Source: Lichenicoccus sp964247695 (GTDB lineage Bacteria; Pseudomonadota; Alphaproteobacteria; Acetobacterales; Acetobacteraceae). From it: DNA of 64,000 bases. The stretch covers positions 127,370-191,369 of the forward strand of contig CAXTVI010000001.1 of the NCBI GenBank assembly GCA_964247695.1, given 5' to 3'. This document shows, in pieces, positions 1-8,634 of the stretch. The notes under the pieces were generated by a model. That model searched no databases and was not told the DNA's origin. It saw only the letters and a program-made list of their open reading frames with translations. The position numbers were made by a program, and so were the translations under genes. Position 1 is the first letter of the stretch, and every line of letters begins with the position of its first letter.

Positions 1-1
1 G

Positions 2-520
2 TCGGTCAACGACATGCTGATCAAGGCGGCGGCGGTGACGCTGCGCCGGGTGCCGCGGGTGAACGCGTCCTACACAGACGAGGCGATCATCCAGTACGAC
101 GATGTCGATATCGCGGTCGCGGTCTCGATCCCGGACGGGCTGATCACCCCGATCGTGACCAGGGCGGACATGAAGAGCTTGTCGCTGATCAGCAGCGAGG
201 CGAAGGGCCTGATCAAGCGGGCGCGCGACGGCAAGCTGAAGCCCGAGGAGTTCCAGGGTGGCTCGTTCTCGATCTCCAACATGGGCATGTATGGCGTGAA
301 GGCGTTCTCGGCGATCCTGAACCCGCCGCAGGGCGCGATCCTGGCGGTCGCTGCCGGCGAGAAGCGCGCCGTGGTGCGGTCCGGCGACAGGATCGAGGTC
401 GCCAACGTGATGACATGCACCTTGTCGGTGGATCACCGGGTCATCGACGGGGCCCTGGCCGCCGAATGGATGTCGGTGTTCAAGTCCGTCGTCGAATTGC
501 CGATGAGCCTGGTGGTCTGA
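2..520 (+). CDS. pdhC: Pyruvate dehydrogenase E2 (dihydrolipoamide acetyltransferase), C-terminal part
   Basis: This is the 3' end of a gene that enters from the left; 172 residues are visible. They form the catalytic domain of a 2-oxoacid dehydrogenase E2, which transfers the acetyl group from lipoamide to CoA. The catalytic motif DHRVIDG is visible, with His near residue 145 and Asp near 149 of the fragment, and the upstream signature SVNDMLIKAAA is typical. The lipoyl and E1/E3-binding domains lie outside the window. The lpdA gene follows after 4 bp and lipA comes next, which favours the pyruvate complex over the 2-oxoglutarate complex. It could still be another E2 paralogue, but the gene order makes PDH likely. 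Confidence 0.93.
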   Translation, partial: SVNDMLIKAAAVTLRRVPRVNASYTDEAIIQYDDVDIAVAVSIPDGLITPIVTRADMKSLSLISSEAKGLIKRARDGKLKPEEFQGGSFSISNMGMYGVKAFSAILNPPQGAILAVAAGEKRAVVRSGDRIEVANVMTCTLSVDHRVIDGALAAEWMSVFKSVVELPMSLVV

Positions 521-524
521 GCGG

Positions 525-1934
525 ATGGCCGATGCCAGTTTCGACCTCATCGTCATCGGCGGCGGTCCCGGCGGCTATGTCGCCGCCATTCGTGCGGCGC
601 AGCTCGGCATGAAGACCGCCGTGGTGGAGCGCGAGCATCTCGGCGGGATCTGCCTGAACTGGGGCTGCATTCCAACCAAGGCGCTGCTGCGCTCGTCCGA
701 GATCAACCACCTGCTGCATAATCTCGGCGAATTCGGCTTCTCGGCTGACAACATCCGCTTCGACCTCGAGAAGGTGGTGAAGCGCTCGCGCGCGGTCGCC
801 AAGCAGCTCGCCTCAGGCGTCGGCCATCTGCTCAAGAAGAACAAGGTGGCGGTGTTCGACGGCAGCGCCACGCTCGATGGCGTGGAGGGTGCGCTGCGCC
901 GGGTCAAGGTGACCAAGGAGGGCAAGCCGGCCACGAGCCTGACCGCAAAGAACGTCATCCTGGCGACCGGCGCCCGCGCCCGCGTGATCTCAGGCCTGGA
1001 GCCGGATGGCGAGCTGATCTGGTCGTACCGGGAGGCCATGGTGCCCAAGAGCATGCCGAAGCGGCTGCTGGTGGTGGGCAGCGGTGCGATCGGCATCGAG
1101 TTCGCCTCGTTCTACCGCAACATGGGCGCCGAGGTGACGGTGATCGAGGTCGCCGATCGCATCCTGCCGGTCGAGGACGAGGAGATCGGCGCGTTCGCCC
1201 GCAAGGCGTTCGAGAAGCAGGGCATGCGCATCCTGACCGGTGCCAAGCTCGGCACGCTGCGCAAGGAGGACGGGACCGTAACGGTGCCTGTAGAGGCCGG
1301 TGGGACGAACGAGAGCTTCACCGTGGACCGGGTCATCTCGGCGGTCGGCATCGTCGGCAATGTCGAGGGGCTCGGCCTCGAAGCCACCAAGGTTATAGTC
1401 GAAAAGACACATGTGCAGATCGACGAGTTCTGCGCCACTGGCGAGCCGAACATCTATGCGATCGGCGATCTCGCCGGCGCGCCCTGGCTCGCGCACAAGG
1501 CGAGCCACGAGGGGGTCGTCTGCGTCGAGAAGCTGGCCGGCCGCGACGTGCATCCGATCGACTGGAGCAATATCCCCGGCTGCACCTATTCACGGCCGCA
1601 GATCGCCTCCGTCGGGCTGACCGAGGCACGTGCCAAGGAAGCGGGGCACGAGATCCGGGTCGGCCGCTTCCCGTTCATCGGCAACGGAAAGGCGATCGCG
1701 ATGGGCGAGCCGGAAGGCATGGTCAAGGTGGTGTTCGACCGCGCGAGCGGCGAACTGCTCGGCGCGCACATGGTCGGTGCCGAGGTGACCGAGCTGATCC
1801 AGGGCTATGTGATCGCGCGCACGCTGGAGACCACGGAACAGGAGCTGATGCACAGCGTATTCCCGCATCCGACGGTGAGCGAGACCATGCACGAGGCGGT
1901 GCTGGACGCCTACGGCCAGGTGATCCATTTCTGA
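525..1934 (+). CDS. lpdA: Dihydrolipoyl dehydrogenase (E3)
   Basis: A 469-residue FAD-dependent disulfide oxidoreductase that reoxidises dihydrolipoamide on E2 and passes electrons to NAD+. The FAD-binding GGGPGG is at residues 12-17 and the redox-active pair is GGICLNWGC, with Cys43 and Cys48. A second Rossmann motif (VVGSGAIG, near 183) binds NAD, and the C-terminal HPTVSE carries the catalytic His-Glu dyad. It has normal length and no N-terminal lipoyl domain. It lies 4 bp after pdhC and 22 bp before lipA, so it is almost certainly the E3 of the pyruvate complex. Confidence 0.96.
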   Translation: MADASFDLIVIGGGPGGYVAAIRAAQLGMKTAVVEREHLGGICLNWGCIPTKALLRSSEINHLLHNLGEFGFSADNIRFDLEKVVKRSRAVAKQLASGVGHLLKKNKVAVFDGSATLDGVEGALRRVKVTKEGKPATSLTAKNVILATGARARVISGLEPDGELIWSYREAMVPKSMPKRLLVVGSGAIGIEFASFYRNMGAEVTVIEVADRILPVEDEEIGAFARKAFEKQGMRILTGAKLGTLRKEDGTVTVPVEAGGTNESFTVDRVISAVGIVGNVEGLGLEATKVIVEKTHVQIDEFCATGEPNIYAIGDLAGAPWLAHKASHEGVVCVEKLAGRDVHPIDWSNIPGCTYSRPQIASVGLTEARAKEAGHEIRVGRFPFIGNGKAIAMGEPEGMVKVVFDRASGELLGAHMVGAEVTELIQGYVIARTLETTEQELMHSVFPHPTVSETMHEAVLDAYGQVIHF

Positions 1935-1956
1935 ACCTGGGACTTTGAGGTCGCCA

Positions 1957-2925
1957 ATGTCTTCCACCCGGCTTCTCATCGACCATCGTCCGCGGGCGCT
2001 TCGGCATCCGGAGAAGGCGCACCGGCCGGACAACCCGATCCAGCGCAAGCCGGACTGGATCCGGGTGCGGGCTCCGAACCACCCGGTCTACCACGAGACC
2101 CGGGCGCTGATGCGCGAGCACGGGCTGGTGACGGTGTGCGAGGAGGCGGCCTGCCCGAACATCGGCGAGTGCTGGTCGCAGCGCCACGCCACCATGATGA
2201 TCATGGGCGAGATCTGCACCCGCGCCTGCTCGTTCTGCAACGTGCGCACCGGCCAGCCGGAAGCGCTCGATGCGAGCGAGCCAAACCGCGTGGCGGATGC
2301 AGTGGGGCGCCTCGGGCTGCGCCACGTGGTGATCACCTCGGTGGACCGCGACGACCTGCCGGATGGCGGCGCCGCGCATTTCGCCGCAGTGATCGAGGCG
2401 ATCCGGGACGCCGCGCCCGGCACCACGATCGAGATCCTGACGCCGGACTTCCTGCGCAAGCCGGGCGCCCTCGAGGTGGTCGTCGCGGCGCGTCCGGACG
2501 TGTTCAACCACAACCTCGAAACTGTGCCACGGCTGTATCCGACCATCCGCCCGGGGGCGCGCTACTTCCAGTCGCTGCGGCTGCTTGACCAGGTCAAGCG
2601 GCTCGATCCGGCGATCTTCACCAAGTCGGGCCTGATGGTCGGGCTGGGCGAGCAGCGCCTCGAGATCCTGCAGGTGATGGACGACCTGCGCGTGGCCGAG
2701 ATCGACTTCCTCACCCTCGGCCAGTATCTGCAGCCCAGCGTGAAGCATGCCGCGGTCGACCGCTTCGTGACGCCGGACGAGTTCACAGATTATGCCGGCA
2801 TGGCGCGCGCCAAGGGTTTCCTGCAGGTGAGTGCGACGCCGTTGACGCGGTCCTCGTATCACGCCGACGAGGATTTCGCCGCCCTGCGTGCCGAGCGGAC
2901 GCGCCGCCTCGCCGTGCGCGCCTGA
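1957..2925 (+). CDS. lipA: Lipoyl synthase
   Basis: Radical-SAM enzyme of 322 residues that inserts two sulfurs into octanoyl-E2 to make the lipoyl cofactor. Both Fe-S cluster motifs are intact: the auxiliary cluster cysteines at 61, 66 and 72 (CEEAACPNIGEC) and the radical-SAM CxxxCxxC at 87, 91 and 94 (CTRACSFC). I chose the ATG at 1957, with TGAGG seven bases upstream, over an in-frame TTG at 1945. The stop overlaps the ratA start by one base (TGATG). Its place directly after the E2 and E3 genes fits maturation of the same complex. Confidence 0.96.
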   Translation: MSSTRLLIDHRPRALRHPEKAHRPDNPIQRKPDWIRVRAPNHPVYHETRALMREHGLVTVCEEAACPNIGECWSQRHATMMIMGEICTRACSFCNVRTGQPEALDASEPNRVADAVGRLGLRHVVITSVDRDDLPDGGAAHFAAVIEAIRDAAPGTTIEILTPDFLRKPGALEVVVAARPDVFNHNLETVPRLYPTIRPGARYFQSLRLLDQVKRLDPAIFTKSGLMVGLGEQRLEILQVMDDLRVAEIDFLTLGQYLQPSVKHAAVDRFVTPDEFTDYAGMARAKGFLQVSATPLTRSSYHADEDFAALRAERTRRLAVRA

Positions 2926-3386
2926 TGCCGACCCACGCGGAGCGCCGGCTGATCGCCTACCGGCCGGAGCAGCTGTTCGACTTGGTGGCTGATGTCGAGC
3001 GCTACCCGGAGTTCCTGCCCTGGTGCGTGGGGGCGAAGCTGCGCGGTCACACCCAGGACGAACTGCTCGCCGACCTTACCATCGGCTTCGGGCCGTTCCG
3101 CGAGACCTTCACCAGCCGCGTGACACTGGACCGACCGCGATCGGCGCACGTTCGCTACGAGCGGGGTCCGTTCCGGTATCTGAACAACAAATGGACCTTC
3201 ACCGAGCATCCGCAGGGGTGCCTGGTCGATTTCTTCGTCGAGTTCGAGTTCCGCTCGCGCCTGCTGCAGGCCGCCATCGGAGTGGTGTTCAACGAGGCGG
3301 TCAAGCTGATGGTCAGTGCCTTCCTCAAGCGGGCGCGAGACGTCTATGGGCCGCCCGACACCTCGGCGACGCCCGCCCGGGCCTAA
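2925..3386 (+). CDS. ratA: RatA/COQ10-like START-domain protein
   Basis: A 153-residue SRPBCC (START-like) protein. The N-terminal region RPEQLFDLVADVERYPEFL is the hallmark of the COQ10/RatA group. Members bind polyisoprenoid lipids and support ubiquinone function in mitochondria and alphaproteobacteria; the E. coli member was also described as a ribosome-associated toxin (RatA). The one-base overlap with lipA implies translational coupling. No antitoxin-like RatB gene lies next to it, so a respiratory role is more likely than a toxin role here. A hairpin terminator follows 20 bp downstream. Confidence 0.85.
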   Translation: MPTHAERRLIAYRPEQLFDLVADVERYPEFLPWCVGAKLRGHTQDELLADLTIGFGPFRETFTSRVTLDRPRSAHVRYERGPFRYLNNKWTFTEHPQGCLVDFFVEFEFRSRLLQAAIGVVFNEAVKLMVSAFLKRARDVYGPPDTSATPARA

Positions 3387-3406
3387 CGCGCGCGAGACTG
3401 TTGCGG

Positions 3407-3424
3407 AACCGCCACGCGGCGGTT
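3407..3424 (+). terminator. Hairpin after the pdh-lip-ratA operon
   Basis: AACCGCC (3407-3413), loop ACGC, GGCGGTT (3418-3424): a perfect 7-bp stem followed by a short T-containing tract. It sits 20 bp past the ratA stop, so it probably ends the operon. Confidence 0.6.
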
Positions 3425-3524
3425 TCGTTGCTTGGACGTGTCGTCGTTCGCGACAAGGAAGCGTTTACAACCTCGGGCAGCCCGGCCGGAGCGGTCGGGG
3501 CACCAGGCAGCAAGGAATTCACCG

Positions 3525-3917
3525 ATGAAGTTTACTCTCAGCGCGACGGCAACCGTCGCCATGCTGATCGCCGCCCCGGCGATCGCCCAGACGGCCACGG
3601 ATTCGACCGGGGACAAGGCCCCCATGCACCATCACCACCATCACATGATGATGCATGGCAAGCACTCCATGATGTCGAAGAGCACCGGTGATGCCGAAGT
3701 CGAGAAGCTGAACGAGCAGAGCCTGCAGAACGCCAAGGCCGGCGCCGTTCCGGCGACCAGCGGCACCAGCAGCATGGCGGCGCCCGGCACGGGGATGTCG
3801 GCGCCGACCACTTCGTCCTCCGGCTCGATGGGCACGATGACCCCCGGCAACGCGCCCGCGACTGCGCCGATGAACCCGCCGGCCGCGACCCCGGACGCGA
3901 GCACCCCGCCCAAGTAG
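3525..3917 (+). CDS. Secreted His/Met-rich low-complexity protein
   Basis: A 130-residue protein with a clear Sec signal peptide (MKFTLSATATVAMLIAAPAIAQ, cleavage after AIAQ). The mature part starts with six His, then Met-His runs (about residues 34-49), and continues as a Ser/Thr/Pro/Ala-rich, probably disordered tail. AAGGA eight bases upstream supports the ATG at 3525 over a longer in-frame start at 3432. The His/Met cluster suggests copper or other metal binding in the periplasm, but that is inference from composition. I recognise no family. It stands alone between two hairpin terminators. Confidence 0.7.
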   Translation: MKFTLSATATVAMLIAAPAIAQTATDSTGDKAPMHHHHHHMMMHGKHSMMSKSTGDAEVEKLNEQSLQNAKAGAVPATSGTSSMAAPGTGMSAPTTSSSGSMGTMTPGNAPATAPMNPPAATPDASTPPK

Positions 3918-3960
3918 TCGCCTTGAAGGCGAACCAGGTCGGCATGGTTTGCCATGCAAC

Positions 3961-3992
3961 ACGCACTCGCGGGCCAGCCCCCGCGGGTGCGT
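3961..3992. terminator. Bidirectional hairpin between convergent genes
   Basis: A 13-bp stem (3961-3973 with 3980-3992, one G-T wobble) with a 6-base loop lies between the ends of the secreted protein gene (3917) and cinA (4001). Position and strength suit a terminator shared by both convergent transcripts. There is no marked T run. Confidence 0.55.
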
Positions 3993-4000
3993 CGTCGTGT

Positions 4001-4489
4001 TCAGGGGGCGTGACGTAGCAGCAGGTCGAGCGCATGCGACGTCGCCTGCGCGCGTACGACGGCACGATCGCCTGCAAACACCTGGCGGTCTGTCAGGGGC
4101 GGCTGTCCGCCGCCCGCGATGCCGAACCAGACCAGGCCTACCGGTTTGTCCTCGCTACTGCCGCCGGGGCCGGCGATGCCGGTGATGGAGACGGTGCAGG
4201 ATGCCCCAGTGGCTGCCAGCGCCCCGTCCGCCATGGCCCGTGCCACCGGCGCACTGACAGCGCCATGCCGTTCCAGCAACTCGACCGGAACGCCGAGGCT
4301 CCGGTGCTTCATGCCGTTGGAGTAGGTGACGAACCCGCCCAGCATGACGTCGCTGCTGCCGGCATGGTGGGTCAGGCTGGCCGCGACCAGGCCGCCGGTG
4401 CAGCTCTCCGCGGTGGCGATGGTAAAGCCGAGCTCGCGAAAGCGGTCGAGGACCGCGGCTGCCCGCGCCAGGATCGCATCGTCTATCAT
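4001..4489 (-). CDS. cinA: CinA-type nicotinamide-nucleotide amidohydrolase
   Basis: A 162-residue protein equal to the C-terminal domain of CinA (the PncC unit), which deamidates nicotinamide mononucleotide to nicotinate mononucleotide. The signatures TAESCTGGLVAASLT near the N-terminus and SITGIAGPGGSSEDKPVG in the second half are characteristic. The N-terminal molybdopterin-binding-like domain of long CinA is absent, as is usual for the stand-alone form. GAGGAGGG lies seven bases before the ATG at 4489. It is 16 bp downstream of pgpA and probably in one operon with slt and pgpA. Confidence 0.9.
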   Translation of the reverse strand: MIDDAILARAAAVLDRFRELGFTIATAESCTGGLVAASLTHHAGSSDVMLGGFVTYSNGMKHRSLGVPVELLERHGAVSAPVARAMADGALAATGASCTVSITGIAGPGGSSEDKPVGLVWFGIAGGGQPPLTDRQVFAGDRAVVRAQATSHALDLLLRHAP

Positions 4490-4505
4490 CGGCACGTCGC
4501 CCTCC

Positions 4506-5012
4506 TCATTGCCGGAGTGCCGTCCGCGCGAGCCAGAGCAGCAGCGCGCCAAGCAGCCCGGCCAGTACATCATCGCCCATCACGCCCACCGCGTCATGCC
4601 GGCGGTCGAGCCGGCCGATCGGCCCGGGCTTGGTGATGTCGAGCAGGCGAAACATGGCGAACGCCAACGCGAACCAGATGACCTCGCGCGGGCTCGGCGG
4701 CCAGGCAAGGCTGTGCGGCTTCGGGATTCCGAGCAGGGTGATCCACAGCCCGGCGACCTCGTCGATCACGATCCAGCCATGGTCGGCGCCCCCGGAGGCG
4801 CGCGGGATCGCCCACAGGCCGGCAGCACAGGCCAGAAGGATCGCAAGGCAGAGCGCCCAAGGATGCCGGCAGAGCAGTACGCCAGGCAGGATGGCCGCGA
4901 GCGTGCCCACGGTCCCCGGCGCCCTGCTGCTGAAGCCGCTGCCGAGGAAGCTCGCGACCAGCACCGGCAGCGGCCCGATGCCGGCCCGTTGCCGGCCATC
5001 CGCGGCCTTCAA
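4506..5012 (-). CDS. pgpA: Phosphatidylglycerophosphatase A
   Basis: About 168 residues of integral membrane protein that dephosphorylates phosphatidylglycerophosphate to phosphatidylglycerol. The family motifs SRAPGTVGTLAA, DEVAGLW and DRRHDAVGVMGDDVLAG are present, with hydrophobic segments between them. The reading frame is open further upstream, but homology begins near GPLPVLVASF. The best start is a TTG at 5012 that overlaps the slt stop as TTGA, so translation is probably coupled to slt. No clear Shine-Dalgarno is visible. The call is firm; the start is a judgement. Confidence 0.87.
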   Translation of the reverse strand: MKAADGRQRAGIGPLPVLVASFLGSGFSSRAPGTVGTLAAILPGVLLCRHPWALCLAILLACAAGLWAIPRASGGADHGWIVIDEVAGLWITLLGIPKPHSLAWPPSPREVIWFALAFAMFRLLDITKPGPIGRLDRRHDAVGVMGDDVLAGLLGALLLWLARTALRQ

Positions 5013-7030
5013 GGCAGCGGGCCGGGCGAGGCCATCGCGATGCGCCCGGCCTGCACCGCGTGCGTCCGGCTGCGATACACCGCCTGGCTCTCCAGGACGC
5101 GCTGCACGTAGTTGCGCGTCTCCGCGAACGGGATCTGCTCGATCCAGTCGATGGTGGCCTCCGAGGTCGCAGAGCCGTCCGCCACCGGCTGGGTGGCGGC
5201 AATCCATTGCTGTGTCCGGTTCGGGCCGGCATTGTAGGCGGCGATCGCATAAGGCTCGATGCCGCCGAAGCGCTGCAGGAGCGTCGACAGGTAGGTGGTT
5301 CCGGTCTGCATGTTCAGCCGCGGATCCCCCAGTTCAGCGGTGCCGACGCCACCCAGGGAGACCGTACGCGCGGTCGCCGGCATGAGCTGCATCAATCCGA
5401 TGGCACCCGCCGGGCTGACGATGCCGGGGTCGAAGCTGCTCTCCTGGCGCATCACGGCAAGCGCCAGCCCAGGCGGGAGGACAGGCGATGCCGGAGGCGC
5501 GAACGGCATGGGCCAGCCGGATCCCGCCAGCACCAGCCCCTGCCGCCCGGCCGATCGCGCGATCGCCACCGCGACGTCCGGCAGCCCGAGCCGGATCGCG
5601 TAGCCGGCGCCGAGCGCGTGGCCGGTATCGCTCGTCGTGATCTGGTCGAGGCGCAGCAGGAACAGCCTGGCATGGCGGGAGTCGCGGCAGGCGACCAGGA
5701 AGGCCGCCGCCCGCGCCAGCTCCTGGCCGGCATAGGCCACCGCGTCGTCGCTGCTCCAGGCCGGGTCGTGCAGCGCGGCGAGCGCCGCGGGCAGCGCCTC
5801 CGCCGGACCGGTTCTGGCCATGGCAGCCTGGCCGTAGAAGCTGGTCGGATGCCGGGACGCGGCAGCGTAGGCGGTGCCGGCATCGGCCAACCGGCCCGCC
5901 GCCTCCAGGGCGCGTCCGAGCCAGTAGAAGCCGCGGCTGGTGGTGATGACCGACCGCGAGCCGGTCAGCTCCGCGAAGCGGGCGGTCGCCGCCGCCGGAT
6001 CGTGCAGTCTGCGCAGCTCGATCCAGCCGGCGAGGAAATCCTGGTCGAGCGTGGTCGCCGGCGTGTCCTCGATGCGGTCATCGACGAGAGAAAGCGCATC
6101 GACATCGCGATGCGCCGCCAGCAGGTCGCGCGCCAACGCCTCGCGCTCGTTCCAGTAGGCGGCCCGTCGCGCCGGCGGGGCCGACTGCTCAGCCGCCGGC
6201 GCGCGGTCGCGCCACACGGCGAGGTCGGCATCGTCCTGGTCGTGGCGTCGCAACCAGCGGGCAAGGTCGAGCACCAGCGCCGGATCGCCGGCCGCCGCCC
6301 CGTGCAGGGACGCAGCCAGCCCCGCACCGCCGGCCTCGCCACGGCGCAGCGCCAGCCGGGCGAGGGCGAGCGGCCGCAGGGTTGCGGGCAGTCGGGCAAC
6401 CTGACGCTGCGCCGCGGCCAGCGCTCCGGACCATTCCTGGCGATCGAAGCGCTGCCACTGCTCGTCGAGAGTGGGGACCGGCCCGAACAGGCGCAGGAAC
6501 ATGGCTTCCTGCCCCGGGTCGTCGAGGCCCTCGACCCAGTCCGCCCGGGCCGCGGCCACCACGGACGCCGGCAGGTTGGCGAGCACGGCCGGCATTGTCT
6601 GGGAACCGGCGCGCGCCGCCGGTGGAAGCGTGGTCGAAGGACCGCCGATGGCGAGCGCGCAGCGTAGCAGGGTGGCCGGGATCATCGGCCGGTGGGCGCC
6701 GCACACAGCGCGGGCGACGGCGTCGTCGGGCTCAGCCGCCAGGGCGTCCTGCAGCCGCTGGCCGAGCACCGCACGACCCGGCCAGTCTGGATGGGCATGC
6801 AGGAAGCCGTCGATCTCGGCGGCGCTGCCGCCATTGGGGAGTTGCAGCCGAAGCCAGGTGGCGACCGCCGCGTCGACGGGATCCGCAGATGCCGCGGCCT
6901 CGGCCTGCGCCAGCTGCACGGTGGCAGCCTGCGGCCCGGGTGGCAGGGCTGGTCCCGACTCCGACAGCGCACCGTGCACCGCGCACGCCGCAAGCAGGCA
7001 GGCGAGGCCGGCCATCAGGAGGGTGCGCAA
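5009..7030 (-). CDS. slt: Slt70-type soluble lytic murein transglycosylase, probable lipoprotein
   Basis: A protein of about 673 residues. A long alpha-helical region (about 50-500) like the Slt70 superhelix is followed by a C-terminal transglycosylase domain. The catalytic Glu is in MRQESSFDP (about 530), followed by GAIGLMQLMPATA and YAIAAYNAGP. It cleaves peptidoglycan glycan strands to 1,6-anhydro products. The N-terminus LLMAGLACLLAAC looks like a lipobox with Cys16, which favours the TTG start at 7030; starting at the ATG at 7015 would leave the signal too short. The frame stays open to 8734, but that part is only antisense to dapA and smpB. Confidence 0.92.
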   Translation of the reverse strand: MRTLLMAGLACLLAACAVHGALSESGPALPPGPQAATVQLAQAEAAASADPVDAAVATWLRLQLPNGGSAAEIDGFLHAHPDWPGRAVLGQRLQDALAAEPDDAVARAVCGAHRPMIPATLLRCALAIGGPSTTLPPAARAGSQTMPAVLANLPASVVAAARADWVEGLDDPGQEAMFLRLFGPVPTLDEQWQRFDRQEWSGALAAAQRQVARLPATLRPLALARLALRRGEAGGAGLAASLHGAAAGDPALVLDLARWLRRHDQDDADLAVWRDRAPAAEQSAPPARRAAYWNEREALARDLLAAHRDVDALSLVDDRIEDTPATTLDQDFLAGWIELRRLHDPAAATARFAELTGSRSVITTSRGFYWLGRALEAAGRLADAGTAYAAASRHPTSFYGQAAMARTGPAEALPAALAALHDPAWSSDDAVAYAGQELARAAAFLVACRDSRHARLFLLRLDQITTSDTGHALGAGYAIRLGLPDVAVAIARSAGRQGLVLAGSGWPMPFAPPASPVLPPGLALAVMRQESSFDPGIVSPAGAIGLMQLMPATARTVSLGGVGTAELGDPRLNMQTGTTYLSTLLQRFGGIEPYAIAAYNAGPNRTQQWIAATQPVADGSATSEATIDWIEQIPFAETRNYVQRVLESQAVYRSRTHAVQAGRIAMASPGPLP

Positions 7031-7123
7031 GACTGGTCGCCCAAGAGTGGTCGCATGGATGCGAAAGGGTGGTCCCGGACCTGCGACCGGTGCAAGTTCC
7101 AAGAATGCGGCGGCCACCGGGCG

Positions 7124-7152
7124 TTCCAATCCTGGCTGCGCTGCTCTAGTGT
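7124..7152 (+). promoter_or_regulatory. Putative dapA promoter element, same layout as upstream of serC
   Basis: TTCCAATCC (7124-7132), eight bases, then CTGCTCTAGTGT (7141-7152), about 50 bp before the dapA start. The same two blocks with the same spacing occur at 42964-42992 upstream of serC. The CTAG core resembles alphaproteobacterial -10 sequences. Promoter function is inferred from position and recurrence. Confidence 0.4.
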
Positions 7153-7204
7153 CCGCCGCCGCCGCGCTTGCACGAAGCGACTGCGCCGCCGCCTGGAGAG
7201 TGCC

Positions 7205-8083
7205 ATGTTCGAGGGGTCGATCACCGCCCTGATCACGCCCATGCGGCCCGACGGCAGCCTCGACGAGCCGGCCTTCGAGGCGCTGGTCGACTGGCAGGTC
7301 GCGCAGGGCACCAGCGCCGTGGTCCCATGCGGCACCACCGGCGAGAGCCCGACCCTGACGCATGCGGAGCACCGCCGCCTGATCGACATGGCGGTGTCGG
7401 CGGCCGGCGGCCGGGTGCCGGTGCTGGCCGGCACCGGATCGAACAGCACGGCGGAGGCGATCGAGACTACCCGGCATGCCAGGCGCGCCGGCGTCGCCGG
7501 CGCTTTGATTGTGACGCCGTACTACAACAAGCCGACGCAGGAGGGGCTGTACCTGCACTTCCTGGCGATCGCGGATGCGGTCGACCTGCCGATCGTGATC
7601 TACAACATTCCTGGACGCAGCGTGATCGACCTGGGCGTCGAAACGATGGCGCGCCTGGCCCGGCACCCCAACATCATCGGCGTGAAGGACAGCACCGCCA
7701 ACCTGCTGCGTCCGCTGCAGATGCGCGCCGCCGCCGGCCACGGCTTCGTGCAATTGTCCGGGGAGGACGGCACCGCGCTCGCGTTCCTGGCGTCGGGCGG
7801 AGTCGGCTGCATCAGCGTCACCGCCAACGTGGCGCCGCGCGCCTGCGCCGACATGCAGGCAGCCTGGAAGGCGGGCGACCTCAAGGGGGCGATGGCGATC
7901 CAGGACCGGCTGCTCGTGCTGCACGACGCGCTGTTCGTCGAGAGCAATCCGGTGCCGGCGAAATATGCGGCGAGCCTGCTGGGCCGTTGCGGCGAGACCT
8001 GCCGCCTGCCGCTGGCGCCACTGTCCGACAGCAGCCGCGCCCGGGTGCGCGGCGCCGTCGAGGCCGTTGGCCTGATCGCCTGA
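7205..8083 (+). CDS. dapA: 4-Hydroxy-tetrahydrodipicolinate synthase
   Basis: A 292-residue class I aldolase that condenses pyruvate with aspartate semialdehyde, the first committed step to diaminopimelate and lysine. Active-site residues fall where expected: CGTTGES with Thr44/45, Tyr133 and Arg138 in VIYNIPGRS, and the Schiff-base Lys161 in GVKDST. GGAGAG sits just upstream of the ATG. It is divergent from slt with 174 bp between them, and smpB follows after 9 bp, so the two are probably cotranscribed. Pairing with a murein hydrolase gene is suggestive because diaminopimelate is a cell-wall precursor. Confidence 0.96.
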   Translation: MFEGSITALITPMRPDGSLDEPAFEALVDWQVAQGTSAVVPCGTTGESPTLTHAEHRRLIDMAVSAAGGRVPVLAGTGSNSTAEAIETTRHARRAGVAGALIVTPYYNKPTQEGLYLHFLAIADAVDLPIVIYNIPGRSVIDLGVETMARLARHPNIIGVKDSTANLLRPLQMRAAAGHGFVQLSGEDGTALAFLASGGVGCISVTANVAPRACADMQAAWKAGDLKGAMAIQDRLLVLHDALFVESNPVPAKYAASLLGRCGETCRLPLAPLSDSSRARVRGAVEAVGLIA

Positions 8084-8092
8084 GGCGCCGCA

Positions 8093-8575
8093 ATGGCCGA
8101 GAAGCGCAAGAGCGGGCTGATCTCGCACGGCATGGCGGCACAGAACCGCAAGGCGCGCTACGACTACACGATCAAGGAGACGGTCGAGGCCGGCATCGTG
8201 CTCAAGGGACCGGAGGTGAAGAGCCTGCGGCTCGGGCGCGCGACCCTGACCGAGGCGTTCGCCGGCGAGCGCGACGGAGAGGTCTGGCTGTTCAACTGCT
8301 ACATCCCGGAATACCAGGGCGGCGTGCTGTCGCGCTTCGAGCCGCGGGCGCCGCGCAAGCTGCTGATGCACCACAAGCAGATCGACAAGATGCTGGGTGC
8401 CGTGGCGCGCGACGGGCAGACGCTGATCCCGCTCGACATCCATTTCAATGAGCGCGGCGTAGCCAAGGTGCTGCTGGGTCTGGCCGAGGGCCGCAAGAAG
8501 GCGGACAAGCGCCAGGCGGTCGCGGCGCGGGACTGGCAGCGCGACAAGGCGCGGCTGATGCGCGCGCGCGGGTGA
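8093..8575 (+). CDS. smpB: SsrA-binding protein SmpB
   Basis: A 160-residue tmRNA-binding protein for trans-translation, the rescue of ribosomes stalled on non-stop messages. The SmpB core is clear: NRKARYDYTIKETVEAGI, LKGPEVKSLR and the basic C-terminal tail rich in Lys and Arg that enters the decoding centre. Length is normal. It is 9 bp from dapA. No tmRNA gene was recognised near it. Confidence 0.96.
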   Translation: MAEKRKSGLISHGMAAQNRKARYDYTIKETVEAGIVLKGPEVKSLRLGRATLTEAFAGERDGEVWLFNCYIPEYQGGVLSRFEPRAPRKLLMHHKQIDKMLGAVARDGQTLIPLDIHFNERGVAKVLLGLAEGRKKADKRQAVAARDWQRDKARLMRARG

Positions 8576-8634
8576 CGTAACCTTCGCCGCACCGGCGGCG
8601 TAGTGATCGTGCAATGACGAGGATGCGTCGAACG

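Noticed and set aside
2925..3386. A RatA toxin-antitoxin system
   Set aside because: No RatB-like partner is adjacent, and the gene is coupled to lipA in an operon typical of the COQ10-like role.
8576..8634. A tmRNA gene next to smpB
   Set aside because: The gap is only a few dozen bases and has no tRNA-like ends.
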